Origin: Rhodothermales bacterium
GTDB lineage: Bacteria > Bacteroidota > Rhodothermia > Rhodothermales > JAHQVL01
Length of the DNA: 45,525 nt
NCBI GenBank assembly: GCA_034439735.1
Contig: JAWXAX010000029.1
Location: 1-45,525, forward strand
Reading direction: 5' to 3'
Positions 33,030-42,381 of this stretch are shown one piece after another. Positions within the stretch are counted from its first letter, which is position 1. Each line of letters begins with the position of its first letter. Below the pieces are notes generated by a model, which saw nothing but the letters and a program-made list of their open reading frames with translations, searched no databases and had not been told where the DNA came from. The position numbers and the translations under genes were made by a program.

Positions 33030-33382
33030 AATCGCTCCTCCCCGCCCTCGCTAGCGCTCTGGCTGCCCCTCCTCACGGAGGAGGGGCCTGACCAAAATCC
33101 GCCGCCACCGCAATACCCAACCAGCCACCGCAATACCCAACCAGCCCCATCCTCCCGGGAGGGGGACAAGGGGGATGGTCGCGCCCCAATCGCTCCTCCC
33201 CGCCCTCGCTAACTCTCGGGCTGCCCCTCCTCACGGAGGAGGGGCCTGACCAAAATCCGCCGCCACCGCAACACCCAACCAGCCCCATCCTCCCAGGAGG
33301 GGGACACAGGGGGTGGTAAACCGGGTGGCACATTGCCTCCCAGGAGGGGGACACAGGGGGTGGTAAACCGGGTGGCACAACG
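33030..33382. repeat. Nested intergenic repeats beside a DUF559 gene
   Basis: Two long near-identical units (33030-33187 and 33188-33335) share AATCGCTCCTCCCCGCCCTC, the hairpin CCCCTCCTCACGGAGGAGGGG-like core, GCCTGACCAAAATCCGCCGC and CCCATCCTCCC(A/G)GGAGGGGG. The first unit contains an internal 22-bp tandem duplication (CCACCGCAATACCCAACCAG). A third, partial copy of the last 47 bases follows at 33336-33382. The 433-base gap 33012-33444 is mostly this repeat and has no gene of its own. Confidence 0.82.
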
Positions 33383-33444
33383 CCAAACGTTATGCCCGCA
33401 CCCGGCGAAACGTCTATATAGGCAGACCCCTCCCTCTGCCTCCC

Positions 33445-33804
33445 ATGTCTCCCCAAGACCTCGCCCGAATCCGACGCCGCATCCTCCGCAAAAACGCCAC
33501 GCCGGCGGAGCGCGTCCTGTGGGAATGCCTCCGCAACCACCGCTGTGCCGAACGCAGATTCCGCCGGCAGCATTCCATCGGACCCTTCATTGTCGACTTC
33601 TACTGCCACTCCGCCCGACTTGTCGTTGAAGTCGAAGGCGGCGTCCATAATGACCCATGGCGCGCCGATTATGACTACCGAAGGGATAGGTATCTGCGTT
33701 CGATGGGGCTCCGCGTTATCTATTTCAGCAACGAAGATGTCATCTACGCAACCGAGGCGGTGTTCTCCGCCATCGCGCAACATATCGTCAGAACGGGATC
33801 TTAA
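33445..33804 (+). CDS. DUF559 endonuclease-like protein
   Basis: A 119-residue protein of the DUF559 family, a small restriction-endonuclease-like fold related to Vsr. Typical motifs are present: RKNATPAERVLWECLRNH, CAERRFRRQHSIGPFIVDFY, ARLVVEVEGGVHNDP and the C-terminal GLRVIYFSNEDV. The Glu of VEVEGG and nearby Asp are the likely metal-binding residues. The start ATG at 33445 aligns with family members, although homologues are often mis-extended into the flanking repeats. The gene sits directly behind a set of GC-rich intergenic repeats. Biological role of the family is not established. Confidence 0.92.
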   Translation: MSPQDLARIRRRILRKNATPAERVLWECLRNHRCAERRFRRQHSIGPFIVDFYCHSARLVVEVEGGVHNDPWRADYDYRRDRYLRSMGLRVIYFSNEDVIYATEAVFSAIAQHIVRTGS

Positions 33805-33834
33805 TTCCTCCCTATATCATTCAGACCGTGCACA

Positions 33835-36768
33835 ATGTACAGCCGAATGATGAAATCCATCCTCCTCGCGTTTATTGCCCTTTTTCTTGTTTCCGATACC
33901 GCCTCCGCCCAGGGCTTCCAGATCTTCAACGGACGCAATCACCCGGAGCTGAAGTGGCAGGTCGCCGAGACCGCCCACTTCCTGATCATGTACCCCCGGC
34001 ACCTCGCCGGCATCGAGGCCGAGGCCGCCCCCATCGCCGAGGCTACCTACGCCGCGCTTTCCAGTAACCTCGGGGTGACGTTCGACCAGAAAATCCGCAT
34101 CTACCTCTCCGACGAGGACGAAATCCTCAACGGCTTCGCCGTCCGTATCGGCAACGGGTACACGAACATCTGGGTACACGTAAACGACGTCGCCACCACA
34201 TGGTCCGGCCAGACGAAATGGCTCCGCACCGTGCTCTCCCACGAACTCGCGCACCTGTTCCACTACCGGGCGGTGAAGGGGTCGCTCGGGTTCGCCGACA
34301 TCTTCTTCGGCGACCCGCTTCCAGGGTTCTGGACGGAGGGCCTCGCGCAGTACCAGACCGAGCGCTGGGACGCCTACCGGGGCGACCAGTGGCTCCGCAC
34401 CGCCGTCCTCGACGACCGGCTCTCCTACGAAGACGGCCGCTCGCTCTACAACGGGCGGCTCCTCTACGCCTCCGGCAATGCCCAGCTTCGTTTCTTCGCC
34501 GAACAATACGGCGACTCCGCCCTGGCCGACATGCTCGCCCACCGCAAAAAGGCATTTTTCGGGAGGATAACGGTGCACGACTTCTACACGGCTTTCGAGG
34601 AGACGACGGACAAGACCTACCGCGAGTTCTTCGACGACTGGCGCCGGCACATGAACGTGTACTACAACACGCTCGCCGGCCAGATGGAGAATATAGACTC
34701 GCTCGGGGTCGACCCGCTCGCGCTGCCCGGGCAGTACCTGTACGACGTCCGCTATAGCCCGGACACGACGCGTGTCGCCGTGCTTTCCGTACTCTCCGTC
34801 CGCCGGCCCGTGCGCCGGCTGTATGTGATCGACACAAAAAAGAAAACCCGCACCATCGCCGCCGAGGGCAGCATCGACGGACCCGTTTCCTGGAGCCCCG
34901 ACGGCCAGACGATTGCGTTTGCTCGGACCGTGCGCGGTGCGCGAGGCAGCCTGCTCAGCGACCTCTTCACCGTCCGCGCCGACGGCAAGAAGCTGCGCCG
35001 GCTCACGAACAGCCGCCGCGCCTCTTCGCCTGCCTTCTCGCCGGACGGTCGCCAACTCGCGTTCATCGGCTCAGACGCCGGCACAGCCAATATTTTCTTG
35101 CTGGATCTTGCCTCGGGGCGAGAGCAGCAACTTACCTCGTTTGAGGGGGATGTCCAGATCGGCTCCCTGGCCTGGCATCCGTTCCAGCCCAAAATCGCCT
35201 TTGCCCGTTTTGACGCCGAAGGCAGGCGGGATATCCAGATTATCGACATCGATGCCCGCACCATCGCGCCGGCGACGGACGGGCAGCACGAAGACCACGG
35301 CCCGGTATGGAGTCCGGATGGCGATCAACTGGCCTACACGTCGCTGCGGGACCGGGTGCCGAACGTCTTTGCCGTCGACCTCGCCTCGGGCGCGCACCGC
35401 CGGGTGACCCACCTCGTCGCCGGCGCGCGGGTCCACCAGTGGATCCAGCCGGACTCCCTGCATCCCGCCGGCCGCCTCGTCGCCACAGCTGCATCATCCA
35501 AAGAGCGCGAGGAAGCGTACCGGATCGATGCGGACCGGCCCGTATTCACCGGCGAGCCCGTCGTCCCACCCGCCTACGCGGCGTGGACCGTGCATGAGCC
35601 GCCCGCTATTGTCCCCGCCCGGATAGCGCCCGATCCCACACTCATCATCGGCCGGAGTCGTTATCACTCGCTCCGCAACTTGACTCACGTCGCTTCCATT
35701 GCGCTGCCCTACTACAACGCGGCCGATGACTGGGGCGTGGCCGGCCTGACAAGCTGGACCGAGCCGCTGGGCAAACACCTGTTCGCCCTCACCGGTAGCC
35801 TGTCGATCCCCACGCCGTTCGCCAACAGCTTTGTGCTCGCCAGCTACGTCAACAACCAGCTCGTTCCCTCGATCACCCTCAACGGCTACTCCCTCCTCCC
35901 CAGCGTGCAGGCCTACGGAGACACCTACCTGGCGGACGGATTGAGTGGCGGCGACGTATCTGTCGACTGGCCGCTGGACATCGGGATCCAGCCGTATACG
36001 GCCACGCGGTTCGAGGCCCGGCTGCGGTATCTCCGCTTCGACCCGCTCAATCCCGACGAATTCGAGGCCTCGAGCCTCCTTCCCACACCGGCCGAAGGCG
36101 AGCAGGCCGACCTGCGGCTTTCCCTTACCCGCAAGCGTCTGCGCCCGTACGCCGACAACCTCATCCACCCGATCGACGGCCACGGCATCCGGCTGGAGGC
36201 GACGGCGGGGGCCCGCGTGTTGGGCGCCGACACCCGGTTTGTGCGTGGGGATGCGTCGGCCTTTGCCGTCCTGCCGGCGCTCGGGCTGAGCCGGCTGTAT
36301 GTTTATGCTCATGGCCAGTTGATTCTGGGGGATGTCCTGCCCCAGCACCGCGTCGGCTTCGCGCGGTACGACGATGTGCAGATCACCGCGCCCGAAGTGG
36401 GCCTGCTCGCATTTGTCGACGCCAACCGGGTGCGAGGGTATCGTGAATTCGTGCTGGGCAACCGGCTCGCGTTCGGGACGGTGGAGTATCGGATGCCCAT
36501 CGCCCCGAGCCTGCAGACCACCGTGCTCGGCTTTGTGTCACTCGGCGCCACTACCCTGGCCTTGTTCGCGGATGGGGGGATGGTCTGGGAGGACCGGGTG
36601 CGGCAGGCGCGCCGGCTGGGCGTGGGCGCGGAAGTCAAGAACGCTCTTGTCCTGGGCGGCGTGCTGACGATCGCGCACGCGGTGGGAATCGGGCAGCCCT
36701 ACGATGTGCTGGGGACGGATCGGAATTACGAGATTTATTACCGCCTGAGGGCGGCTCTGCCGTTTTGA
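33835..36768 (+). CDS. Metallopeptidase-like / TolB propeller / outer-membrane barrel fusion
   Basis: A 977-residue exported protein. The signal peptide (MMKSILLAFIALFLVSDTAS; starts at 33835, 33847 or 33850 possible) is followed by three parts. First, a peptidase-MA-like gluzincin domain (about 30-285) with HELAH at 136-140 and the third zinc ligand Glu168 in FWTEGLAQYQ. Second, a TolB/WD40-type beta-propeller (about 300-560) with repeats such as GPVSWSPDGQTIAFAR, SPAFSPDGRQLAFIG and GPVWSPDGDQLAYTS. Third, a C-terminal region of about 350 residues with the pattern of a BamA/D15-like outer-membrane barrel, ending in YYRLRAALPF with terminal Phe. Similar proteins in Bacteroidota are usually labelled Tol biopolymer transport proteins, although the peptidase site looks intact. 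Function unproven. Confidence 0.85.
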   Translation: MYSRMMKSILLAFIALFLVSDTASAQGFQIFNGRNHPELKWQVAETAHFLIMYPRHLAGIEAEAAPIAEATYAALSSNLGVTFDQKIRIYLSDEDEILNGFAVRIGNGYTNIWVHVNDVATTWSGQTKWLRTVLSHELAHLFHYRAVKGSLGFADIFFGDPLPGFWTEGLAQYQTERWDAYRGDQWLRTAVLDDRLSYEDGRSLYNGRLLYASGNAQLRFFAEQYGDSALADMLAHRKKAFFGRITVHDFYTAFEETTDKTYREFFDDWRRHMNVYYNTLAGQMENIDSLGVDPLALPGQYLYDVRYSPDTTRVAVLSVLSVRRPVRRLYVIDTKKKTRTIAAEGSIDGPVSWSPDGQTIAFARTVRGARGSLLSDLFTVRADGKKLRRLTNSRRASSPAFSPDGRQLAFIGSDAGTANIFLLDLASGREQQLTSFEGDVQIGSLAWHPFQPKIAFARFDAEGRRDIQIIDIDARTIAPATDGQHEDHGPVWSPDGDQLAYTSLRDRVPNVFAVDLASGAHRRVTHLVAGARVHQWIQPDSLHPAGRLVATAASSKEREEAYRIDADRPVFTGEPVVPPAYAAWTVHEPPAIVPARIAPDPTLIIGRSRYHSLRNLTHVASIALPYYNAADDWGVAGLTSWTEPLGKHLFALTGSLSIPTPFANSFVLASYVNNQLVPSITLNGYSLLPSVQAYGDTYLADGLSGGDVSVDWPLDIGIQPYTATRFEARLRYLRFDPLNPDEFEASSLLPTPAEGEQADLRLSLTRKRLRPYADNLIHPIDGHGIRLEATAGARVLGADTRFVRGDASAFAVLPALGLSRLYVYAHGQLILGDVLPQHRVGFARYDDVQITAPEVGLLAFVDANRVRGYREFVLGNRLAFGTVEYRMPIAPSLQTTVLGFVSLGATTLALFADGGMVWEDRVRQARRLGVGAEVKNALVLGGVLTIAHAVGIGQPYDVLGTDRNYEIYYRLRAALPF

Positions 36769-36869
36769 AGCCGACTCGCGTGGGTACATCTGGGGGTGCC
36801 CGTTGAGGCGTGAGGACGCGGAGGGCACCTCCTTTAAACCTGTAACCAGTAAACCTGCAAACCTGTAAC

Positions 36870-36900
36870 AAAAAAGCCGGCGGGATGCGCCGGCTTTTTT
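36870..36900. terminator. Bidirectional rho-independent terminator
   Basis: GCCGGCG (36876-36882), loop GGATG, CGCCGGC (36888-36894), flanked by six A on the left and six T on the right. This gives terminators on both strands for the convergent TolB-barrel gene (+) and sigma factor gene (-). Just upstream (36834-36868) is a run of words of the type TAAACCTGTAACC, another tandem-word stretch. Confidence 0.92.
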
Positions 36901-36901
36901 A

Positions 36902-37741
36902 TTACCCAATGTGCATCTGCAGCTCTTCGCGGCGGTGTTTTTGCCGGAGTTTGCGGAGTGCCTTTTCCTTGATCTGGCGGACCCGTTCGCGGGTGAGCCC
37001 GAAGCGCTGGCCGATCTCCTCGAGCGTGAGCGGGTGCTCGCGACCGATCCCGAAATAGAGCCGAGTGATTTCGGCCTCGCGGGGATGCAGGAGGCTCAGG
37101 GCGCGTTCGATGTCGATTTTGAGCGACTCGTCCATGAGCGAGTCGTCCGGTGCCGTATCCTCATCGTCCGGGAGCACGTCGAGCAGGCTGTTATCGTCCT
37201 CCTCGTTAAACGGCGCGTCCATGGACAGATGCCGGCTGGTATGCTGCATCGCTTCACGAACCTTTTCGACATCGACGTCGAGTTCGCGGGCGAGCTCTTC
37301 GATATTTGGCTGGCGCTCGTGCGTCTGCGCGAGGCGAGCACTCGTTTTGCGGATCTTGGAGATCGTGCCGATGCGGTTCAGCGGGAGCCGCACGACGCGG
37401 CTTTGCTCGGCGAGCGCCTGCAGAATCGCCTGACGGATCCACCACACCGCGTAGGAAATAAACTTGAACCCTCGGGTCTCGTCAAAGCGTTGCGCGGCCT
37501 TGATGAGGCCGTAGTTGCCTTCGTTGATCAGGTCGGCCAACGTGAGGCCCTGTCCCTGATACTTCTTGGCAACTGAGACCACAAAGCGAAGATTGGCGCG
37601 CGTCAGTTTATGCAGCGCTTCCTGGTCGCCCTGTTTGATCAGACGCGCTAACCTGACTTCCTCTTCGGGGACGAGCAGAGGGATCTGCCCGATCTCCTGA
37701 AGATACTGGTCCAGCATACGTTGCTGGCGAGGAACGTACAT
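36902..37741 (-). CDS. rpoD: RNA polymerase primary sigma factor (RpoD/SigA type)
   Basis: A 279-residue sigma-70 factor without region 1.1, the short form typical of Bacteroidota and relatives. Region 1.2 ([20 protein letters not shown]), region 2 ([59 protein letters not shown]), region 3 ([19 protein letters not shown]) and region 4 ([40 protein letters not shown]) are all intact. It most probably directs transcription of housekeeping genes. An acidic insert ([20 protein letters not shown]) lies between regions 3 and 4, as is usual in this group. It ends against a bidirectional terminator. The start ATG at 37741 is preferred; an inner ATG at 37717 is possible. Confidence 0.95.
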   Translation of the reverse strand: MYVPRQQRMLDQYLQEIGQIPLLVPEEEVRLARLIKQGDQEALHKLTRANLRFVVSVAKKYQGQGLTLADLINEGNYGLIKAAQRFDETRGFKFISYAVWWIRQAILQALAEQSRVVRLPLNRIGTISKIRKTSARLAQTHERQPNIEELARELDVDVEKVREAMQHTSRHLSMDAPFNEEDDNSLLDVLPDDEDTAPDDSLMDESLKIDIERALSLLHPREAEITRLYFGIGREHPLTLEEIGQRFGLTRERVRQIKEKALRKLRQKHRREELQMHIG

Positions 37742-38274
37742 AGGCCTTCTAGCGGTTTGGTTGTAGCGATTGTGCGGGGAAGCTTCTCAGTTCTGGATGA
37801 GTGGAAGCGCCAAAGCAGAAGCGCCGGCAGTTCCTGCGTACACAGGCGGCGAATTCAGGTTGTATGCGCTGGATACAGCCAGTGGATGCGTCCCTTTCAA
37901 ACCCCGGGCGCGTCGATTACTGGAGGACACGTACGCACGTGCTCACATACCGTTCCGAGCCTTATACAGGATTCAGCGGGGGGACCGATTTCCGCCGGAC
38001 GCATCCCAAAAAGGACGTGGTTACCGGAGCGGGCACGGGGTTGTACTGGCACAAAACGAGCACAATACGGGCAACGCACATGCGGAACCTGAACCAACCA
38101 GCCCATGCCGGCCGTTCTCGTAAGGTTGAAGGCTCGCTGCCGGTGAAGGTTCCAACGGTGGGGAGGCGAGCCCATGGGTAGTGAAATCATCGGCAATTTC
38201 GGGTACGAAGTTAAACCCGGCGCCGGTTGTACTATAGAACAGTGCGTAGAACGACAAAACGAGTCGCCTCCATC
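37742..38274. other. 533-base divergent intergenic region without a recognised gene
   Basis: This stretch separates the divergent sigma factor and folP genes. Several overlapping short open frames cross it on both strands, but none has protein-like composition, a signal peptide or a family motif. I looked for tRNA, SRP RNA (GGAAGGAAGCAGCC core), RNase P and tmRNA features and saw none. It presumably holds the promoters of both genes. Confidence 0.5.
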
Positions 38275-39177
38275 ATGCTTCCTACACACCATCCTTTCAT
38301 CCTGGACGCTCGCGGAAAGTGGCTCGATTGCCGGCGCGAGAATCCAGCCGGCCCGGTCGTCATGGGCATCCTGAACGTCACGCCGGATTCGTTCTCCGAC
38401 GGGGGCCGCTACACCTCCCTCGATGCGGCGCTGGCCCGAGTGGAAACGATGATTTCGGAAGGTGCGGCGATCATCGACGTCGGCGGCGAGTCCACGCGGC
38501 CGCGGGGGCGGGCCTATGGCGCCGGGGCTAGCGCGGTGGCCGAGGCCGAAGAGCGCGAGCGGGTTGTCCCCATCATCCGAGCCATCACTGGGCGTTTCCC
38601 GGACATCCTCGTCTCCATCGACACCTACAAGCCGGCCGTCGCCCGCGCCGCCCTCGAGGTCGGCGCCCACCTCGTCAACGACGTGACGGGTCTCCGCCTC
38701 TTCCCCGAGACGGCCGCCGTCGCCGCCGAGGCCGGCGCGCCGCTGATCGTCATGCATTCGCTTGGCCGTCCGGGCGAGATGCCCCACGAGCACCCCTACA
38801 CCGACGTCGTCGCGGAGGTCTACGCCTCGCTCGACGCCTCGATCCAGACCGCCCAACGCGCCGGCGTGCGCGACATCGTCGTGGACCCCGGCTTTGGTTT
38901 CGGGAAGACGCCGGCGGAAAACGCCGCCCTGATTCGCCACACCGACGCCTTTCTCGCGCTGGGCCGGCCTGTGCTGGTGGGTGTCTCCCGCAAAAGCTCG
39001 ATCGCCACCTTCCTCGGCGACCCCTCCCGCCCGCCGGACGCCCGGCTCTTCGGCAGCCTCGGCGCCACCGCCGTGGCCGTCCTCCGCGGCGCCACGCTCG
39101 TCCGCACCCACGACATCCGCGAAACCGTCGATCTGCTGCGGGTCATCGCGGCGGTGACGACAGCCGCGCCCCGTTGA
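38275..39177 (+). CDS. folP: Dihydropteroate synthase
   Basis: A 300-residue folate biosynthesis enzyme that joins para-aminobenzoate to 6-hydroxymethyl-7,8-dihydropterin diphosphate. Signatures are complete: VMGILNVTPDSFSDGGRY near residue 25, AAIIDVGGESTRPRG, ILVSIDTYKPAVARAAL, LVNDVTGL, PLIVMHSLGRPGEMP, DPGFGFGKTPAENAAL, and VGVSRKSSIATFLG near the end. The frame is open from a TTG at 38227, but the ATG at 38275 (MLPTHHPFILDARG) matches family starts. The c-di-AMP cyclase gene follows 78 bases later; folP next to cdaA is a common arrangement in Bacteroidota. Confidence 0.96.
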   Translation: MLPTHHPFILDARGKWLDCRRENPAGPVVMGILNVTPDSFSDGGRYTSLDAALARVETMISEGAAIIDVGGESTRPRGRAYGAGASAVAEAEERERVVPIIRAITGRFPDILVSIDTYKPAVARAALEVGAHLVNDVTGLRLFPETAAVAAEAGAPLIVMHSLGRPGEMPHEHPYTDVVAEVYASLDASIQTAQRAGVRDIVVDPGFGFGKTPAENAALIRHTDAFLALGRPVLVGVSRKSSIATFLGDPSRPPDARLFGSLGATAVAVLRGATLVRTHDIRETVDLLRVIAAVTTAAPR

Positions 39178-39255
39178 GGCCTTCGAACCATTTTACGGCG
39201 TGCGATTTGAACGCGTGAAGCCTACCTTGGGCTATTCATCAAGCCGGCCTCCGCG

Positions 39256-40017
39256 TTGACGTTATTCGAGTGGTTCATACCGATCCGCGTCGTCGATCTC
39301 ATCGAGATCGGCATCGTGGCGTTCATCCTGTACAAGCTGTATGTACTGATGCGCGGCACGATCGCCGTCCAGATCTTCCTGGGGATCGTCGCCCTCTCGC
39401 TCGTGCAGATCGTTGTCGCCTGGGCGGACATGACGATGCTTCAGACCCTCTTCCGATCGATCAACGAGGTGTTTGCCGTCGCCGTCATCATCCTATTCCA
39501 GCCCGAAATCCGTCGCGTCCTGTTCCTGCTCGGCAAAAACAACCCCCTCGCCCAGCGCTTTTTTGTCCCCCAGAGCCAGGAATCCGTTATTTCAGATGTG
39601 ATCTCCGCGATCGCCGAAATGAGCAAGCAACGGATCGGGGCACTGATCGTATTCGAGCGACAAACGGGGCTGCGCAACTATATTGAAACCGGCACCCCGC
39701 TCCAGGCGGCGATCAGCCGTGACCTGCTCATCGCCATATTCTTCGAAAAAAACCCGCTGCACGACGGCGCCCTGATCATCCGCAACCAGCGGATCGAAGC
39801 CGCGCGGTGTATCCTACCGGTCTCCAACAGCAACCGGCTCAGTCCGAACCTCGGCCTGCGCCACCGCGCGGCCGTCGGCCTCACCGAGCAGACGGACGCG
39901 TTCGTGGTGGTGGTTTCCGAAGAAACCGGCCACATTTCGATCTCGAAAAGCGGAGAATTGATCTCGCGTTTGACCGCCGAGGAGCTCCGTTCCTACCTTA
40001 CTGACGCGCTGGCGTGA
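39256..40017 (+). CDS. cdaA: Diadenylate cyclase CdaA
   Basis: A 253-residue c-di-AMP synthase. Three N-terminal membrane helices (about 10-30, 38-57, 63-80, starting IRVVDLIEIGIVAFILYKLY) precede the DAC domain. That domain has both catalytic motifs: HDGALIIRN (DGA) and GLRHRAAVGLTE (RHR). It makes c-di-AMP from two ATP at the inner membrane; in other bacteria the product controls potassium, osmolyte balance and wall homeostasis. The start appears to be TTG at 39256 (MTLFEWFIPIRV); no better in-frame ATG is visible upstream. The stop overlaps the start of pcm (GTGA at 40014-40017). No CdaR-like partner follows directly. Confidence 0.95.
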   Translation: MTLFEWFIPIRVVDLIEIGIVAFILYKLYVLMRGTIAVQIFLGIVALSLVQIVVAWADMTMLQTLFRSINEVFAVAVIILFQPEIRRVLFLLGKNNPLAQRFFVPQSQESVISDVISAIAEMSKQRIGALIVFERQTGLRNYIETGTPLQAAISRDLLIAIFFEKNPLHDGALIIRNQRIEAARCILPVSNSNRLSPNLGLRHRAAVGLTEQTDAFVVVVSEETGHISISKSGELISRLTAEELRSYLTDALA

Positions 40018-40724
40018 CACTTCTCCCTCAACCATCCCCTACCGTGACCTCCGACGACCGCAAATACGACCGGCTTCGGGCCCGCCTCGTGGAGGACCTG
40101 CGCGTCAAAGGGATCGAGGACGAGCGGGTTCTCGCCGCCATCGGCCGGGTGCCGCGGCACCGGTTTGTCGAGCCGGCCATGCAACAGCGCGCCTACGAAG
40201 ACGAGGCCCTGCCGATCGGGCTCAACCAGACCATCTCCCAGCCCTACACGGTGGCCCATCAGACCCTGCTGATCGAACCGAAACGGCGCGATCGGATTCT
40301 CGAGATCGGCACCGGGAGCGGCTACCAGGCGGCGGTATTATGTGAGATGGGCGCCGAGGTCTATTCCATCGAACGGCATCAGGCCTTGCACGACCGCGCG
40401 AAGGCGATCCTGCGGGAGCTCGGCTACCGGGTCATCACCAAGTGCGGAGACGGAACGCTCGGCTGGCCGGCCTTTGCGCCTTACGACAAAATCGTGGTGA
40501 CCGCCGGCGCCGCCGGCGTGCCCGAAGCGCTGCTGGAACAACTCGCCCAGCCGAAAGGCGACACATCCGGCGGCTGCCTGGTCATCCCCGTCGGATCGGC
40601 GGACGAACAGATGATGAAGCGCATTTACCGCACCGGCGAACACACCTATCGACACGAAGAAACCAACGTCTTCCGCTTCGTCCCGCTGGTTGGGGAGGGG
40701 AAATTGATCCGGGGGAACCGGTAA
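40014..40724 (+). CDS. pcm: Protein-L-isoaspartate O-methyltransferase
   Basis: A 236-residue repair methyltransferase that methylates isoaspartyl residues in damaged proteins using S-adenosylmethionine. The N-terminal signature VLAAIGRVPRHRFVEP and ALPIGLNQTISQPYTVA, the SAM-binding EIGTGSGYQAAVL, and VTAGAAGVPEALLEQL are all present, at normal length. It starts with GTG overlapping the cdaA stop by four bases, so translation is coupled. The following minus-strand gene converges on it with only 67 bases between stops, and no strong terminator is evident there. Confidence 0.95.
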   Translation: MTLLPQPSPTVTSDDRKYDRLRARLVEDLRVKGIEDERVLAAIGRVPRHRFVEPAMQQRAYEDEALPIGLNQTISQPYTVAHQTLLIEPKRRDRILEIGTGSGYQAAVLCEMGAEVYSIERHQALHDRAKAILRELGYRVITKCGDGTLGWPAFAPYDKIVVTAGAAGVPEALLEQLAQPKGDTSGGCLVIPVGSADEQMMKRIYRTGEHTYRHEETNVFRFVPLVGEGKLIRGNR

Positions 40725-40791
40725 AAACGCGTTAATCGTCAGACACAACGGCTCCGAATCCGGACCATACGGACACGATGGCACAACGTCA

Positions 40792-42102
40792 TCATTCGAT
40801 GATCGTGCACGCGCCTGTTTCGAATGCTTCGCGGAGGGCTTCGGTGGCGTCGGCGCGTAGGGCGTCAGGGGTGGTGTGGCGGTCGTGCAGGAGGGCGATG
40901 CCGATGCTCACCCCGCCGACGAGGTGCTCGGTATCCGCGGCCAACTGTTCCTGCAGGCTCAGCGCCCAGGCCTCGACATCGGACACCTCTTCATGGTGGA
41001 AAACGCCGTACGTGAGTTCGCCGAACCGTTCGAGCCGGCCGTCCAGCAAGGCCTCCTGAAGGGACTTCTGCATCGCGCGTTCCGTGGCACCCAGCGCCTT
41101 GACACCCTGGCCGGCGATGGCTTCCGCCCGGTTGAGGTAGATGAGCGCGAGCGAGAGGGGCAACTCGTTGGCCCGTGCGTTCTCCATCTCTTCGGCGATG
41201 ATTTCACGACGGGGCCGGATGCGCAGACGATCTTTCTGGACCGCATCGCCGGGGAGCGGCGAGCCCAGGTAGGTCCCGATCAACGTGGCGAACTGCCCCA
41301 GAAGCAAGCGCTGCCAGGGATCGTCGAGGTCCCGCCAGGCCAGCGCGTCGATGAGCAACAGATAGGCCAGTTCGTCGTCCGGCACCCGCACCGGCGCTAC
41401 GGCCACCTGCCGCACCGATACCGGCTGGCGGTAGTAGCCGAGCGCCTCCCAGGTCGTTTCATCGCTGCCGATGTCTTTGATGGAGACCGGCACCAGCTCC
41501 ATCGCCTCTACCAGGAGGGACGGGTGGATGGAGATCGATCCGTCGGCGTGGACGTGCTCGTTTTCACTAACGATGGCGACAACCTCGTACCGGTTGCCGC
41601 CGTCCTGACGGACGAGGCACACCGAGTAGCCGCCGGCGGAGGCCCGGATGGCCTGGAGCAAAGCCACCAGGTCCGGCCGACCGCCGCTCTGTGCGACCGG
41701 CGCAGACGCCGGTTTCGCAGGCGCCGGAGGCTCGGGTTCGACAGGGGCGGTCACGCGTTCGACCGGAGGTGCGCTGACCGGTTCGGGCTCGAGCTCCTCA
41801 TCCCGTGCATTCACCAACTCGGAGACGGGCTCAATCACAGGTAGCGAAGCAGGCGTCGGCGAAGCAACCGGAACCGGCGCCGATTGGGCCGGCGGGCTGT
41901 CCGACCGGCGCGCCCTGGGCTTGATTTCAAGGATACCGAGCGCGCTCAGCTCCTGCTGAGGCGGCACGGTGGGCGGCGAGGGGATCGTCCGTGTGCCAAT
42001 GGCGGAGCGCTCGAACCGCTTGTACAAAACTAGAGCGCCCAAACCGACAACCAGTAAAATCCCGAACGCAACAGTGAGCACGATAGCGAGGGTGCTGCTC
42101 AT
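40792..42102 (-). CDS. Membrane-anchored protein with degenerate GGDEF domain
   Basis: A 436-residue protein. A single N-terminal helix (about 4-27, LAIVLTVAFGILLVVGLGAL) is followed by a long Pro/Glu/Val-rich linker (about 35-140). A GAF-like middle domain follows (about 140-285: GYSVCLVRQDGGNRYEVVAI ... YLLLIDALAWRDLDDPWQRL). The C-terminal 140 residues fold like GGDEF: LSLALIYLNRAEAI, then RFGELTYGVF at 359-368 where GGDEF should be, and GGVSIGIALL. The signature is not conserved, so diguanylate cyclase activity is unlikely; it could bind a nucleotide or act as a scaffold. It stands alone on the minus strand, divergent from the T9SS cargo gene. Confidence 0.75.
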   Translation of the reverse strand: MSSTLAIVLTVAFGILLVVGLGALVLYKRFERSAIGTRTIPSPPTVPPQQELSALGILEIKPRARRSDSPPAQSAPVPVASPTPASLPVIEPVSELVNARDEELEPEPVSAPPVERVTAPVEPEPPAPAKPASAPVAQSGGRPDLVALLQAIRASAGGYSVCLVRQDGGNRYEVVAIVSENEHVHADGSISIHPSLLVEAMELVPVSIKDIGSDETTWEALGYYRQPVSVRQVAVAPVRVPDDELAYLLLIDALAWRDLDDPWQRLLLGQFATLIGTYLGSPLPGDAVQKDRLRIRPRREIIAEEMENARANELPLSLALIYLNRAEAIAGQGVKALGATERAMQKSLQEALLDGRLERFGELTYGVFHHEEVSDVEAWALSLQEQLAADTEHLVGGVSIGIALLHDRHTTPDALRADATEALREAFETGACTIIE

Positions 42103-42381
42103 GCAGAATACGAGGAAGGACGTGAGCTTTGAGATACGCCCGCACGTGGCGGGCTTCGTAACGGACGGGCTGTAATCCGGTCCGGCAATCTAGCAGGAAG
42201 CCTCGGCAAAGTCAACTCGCCCGCCGGCAGCGCGGCGCCCCGCCTGGAGCGCACGGTCAGTACATAGGCAGATCCAATCTCACACAAAAACAGCACATTT
42301 CACGCATAACTTCGCGGCTTGGATTGTGGTACCAGTGGCCGATACCAAGCGTACCGGTATACACATGCCCCTGGAATTACA

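Noticed and set aside
33030-33382. Possible CRISPR array
   Set aside because: Repeats are long, nested and directly abutting with no unique spacers, and no cas genes are present.
37897-39111. 404-codon minus-strand frame opposite folP
   Set aside because: Covers the antisense of a complete dihydropteroate synthase and has no recognisable domain.
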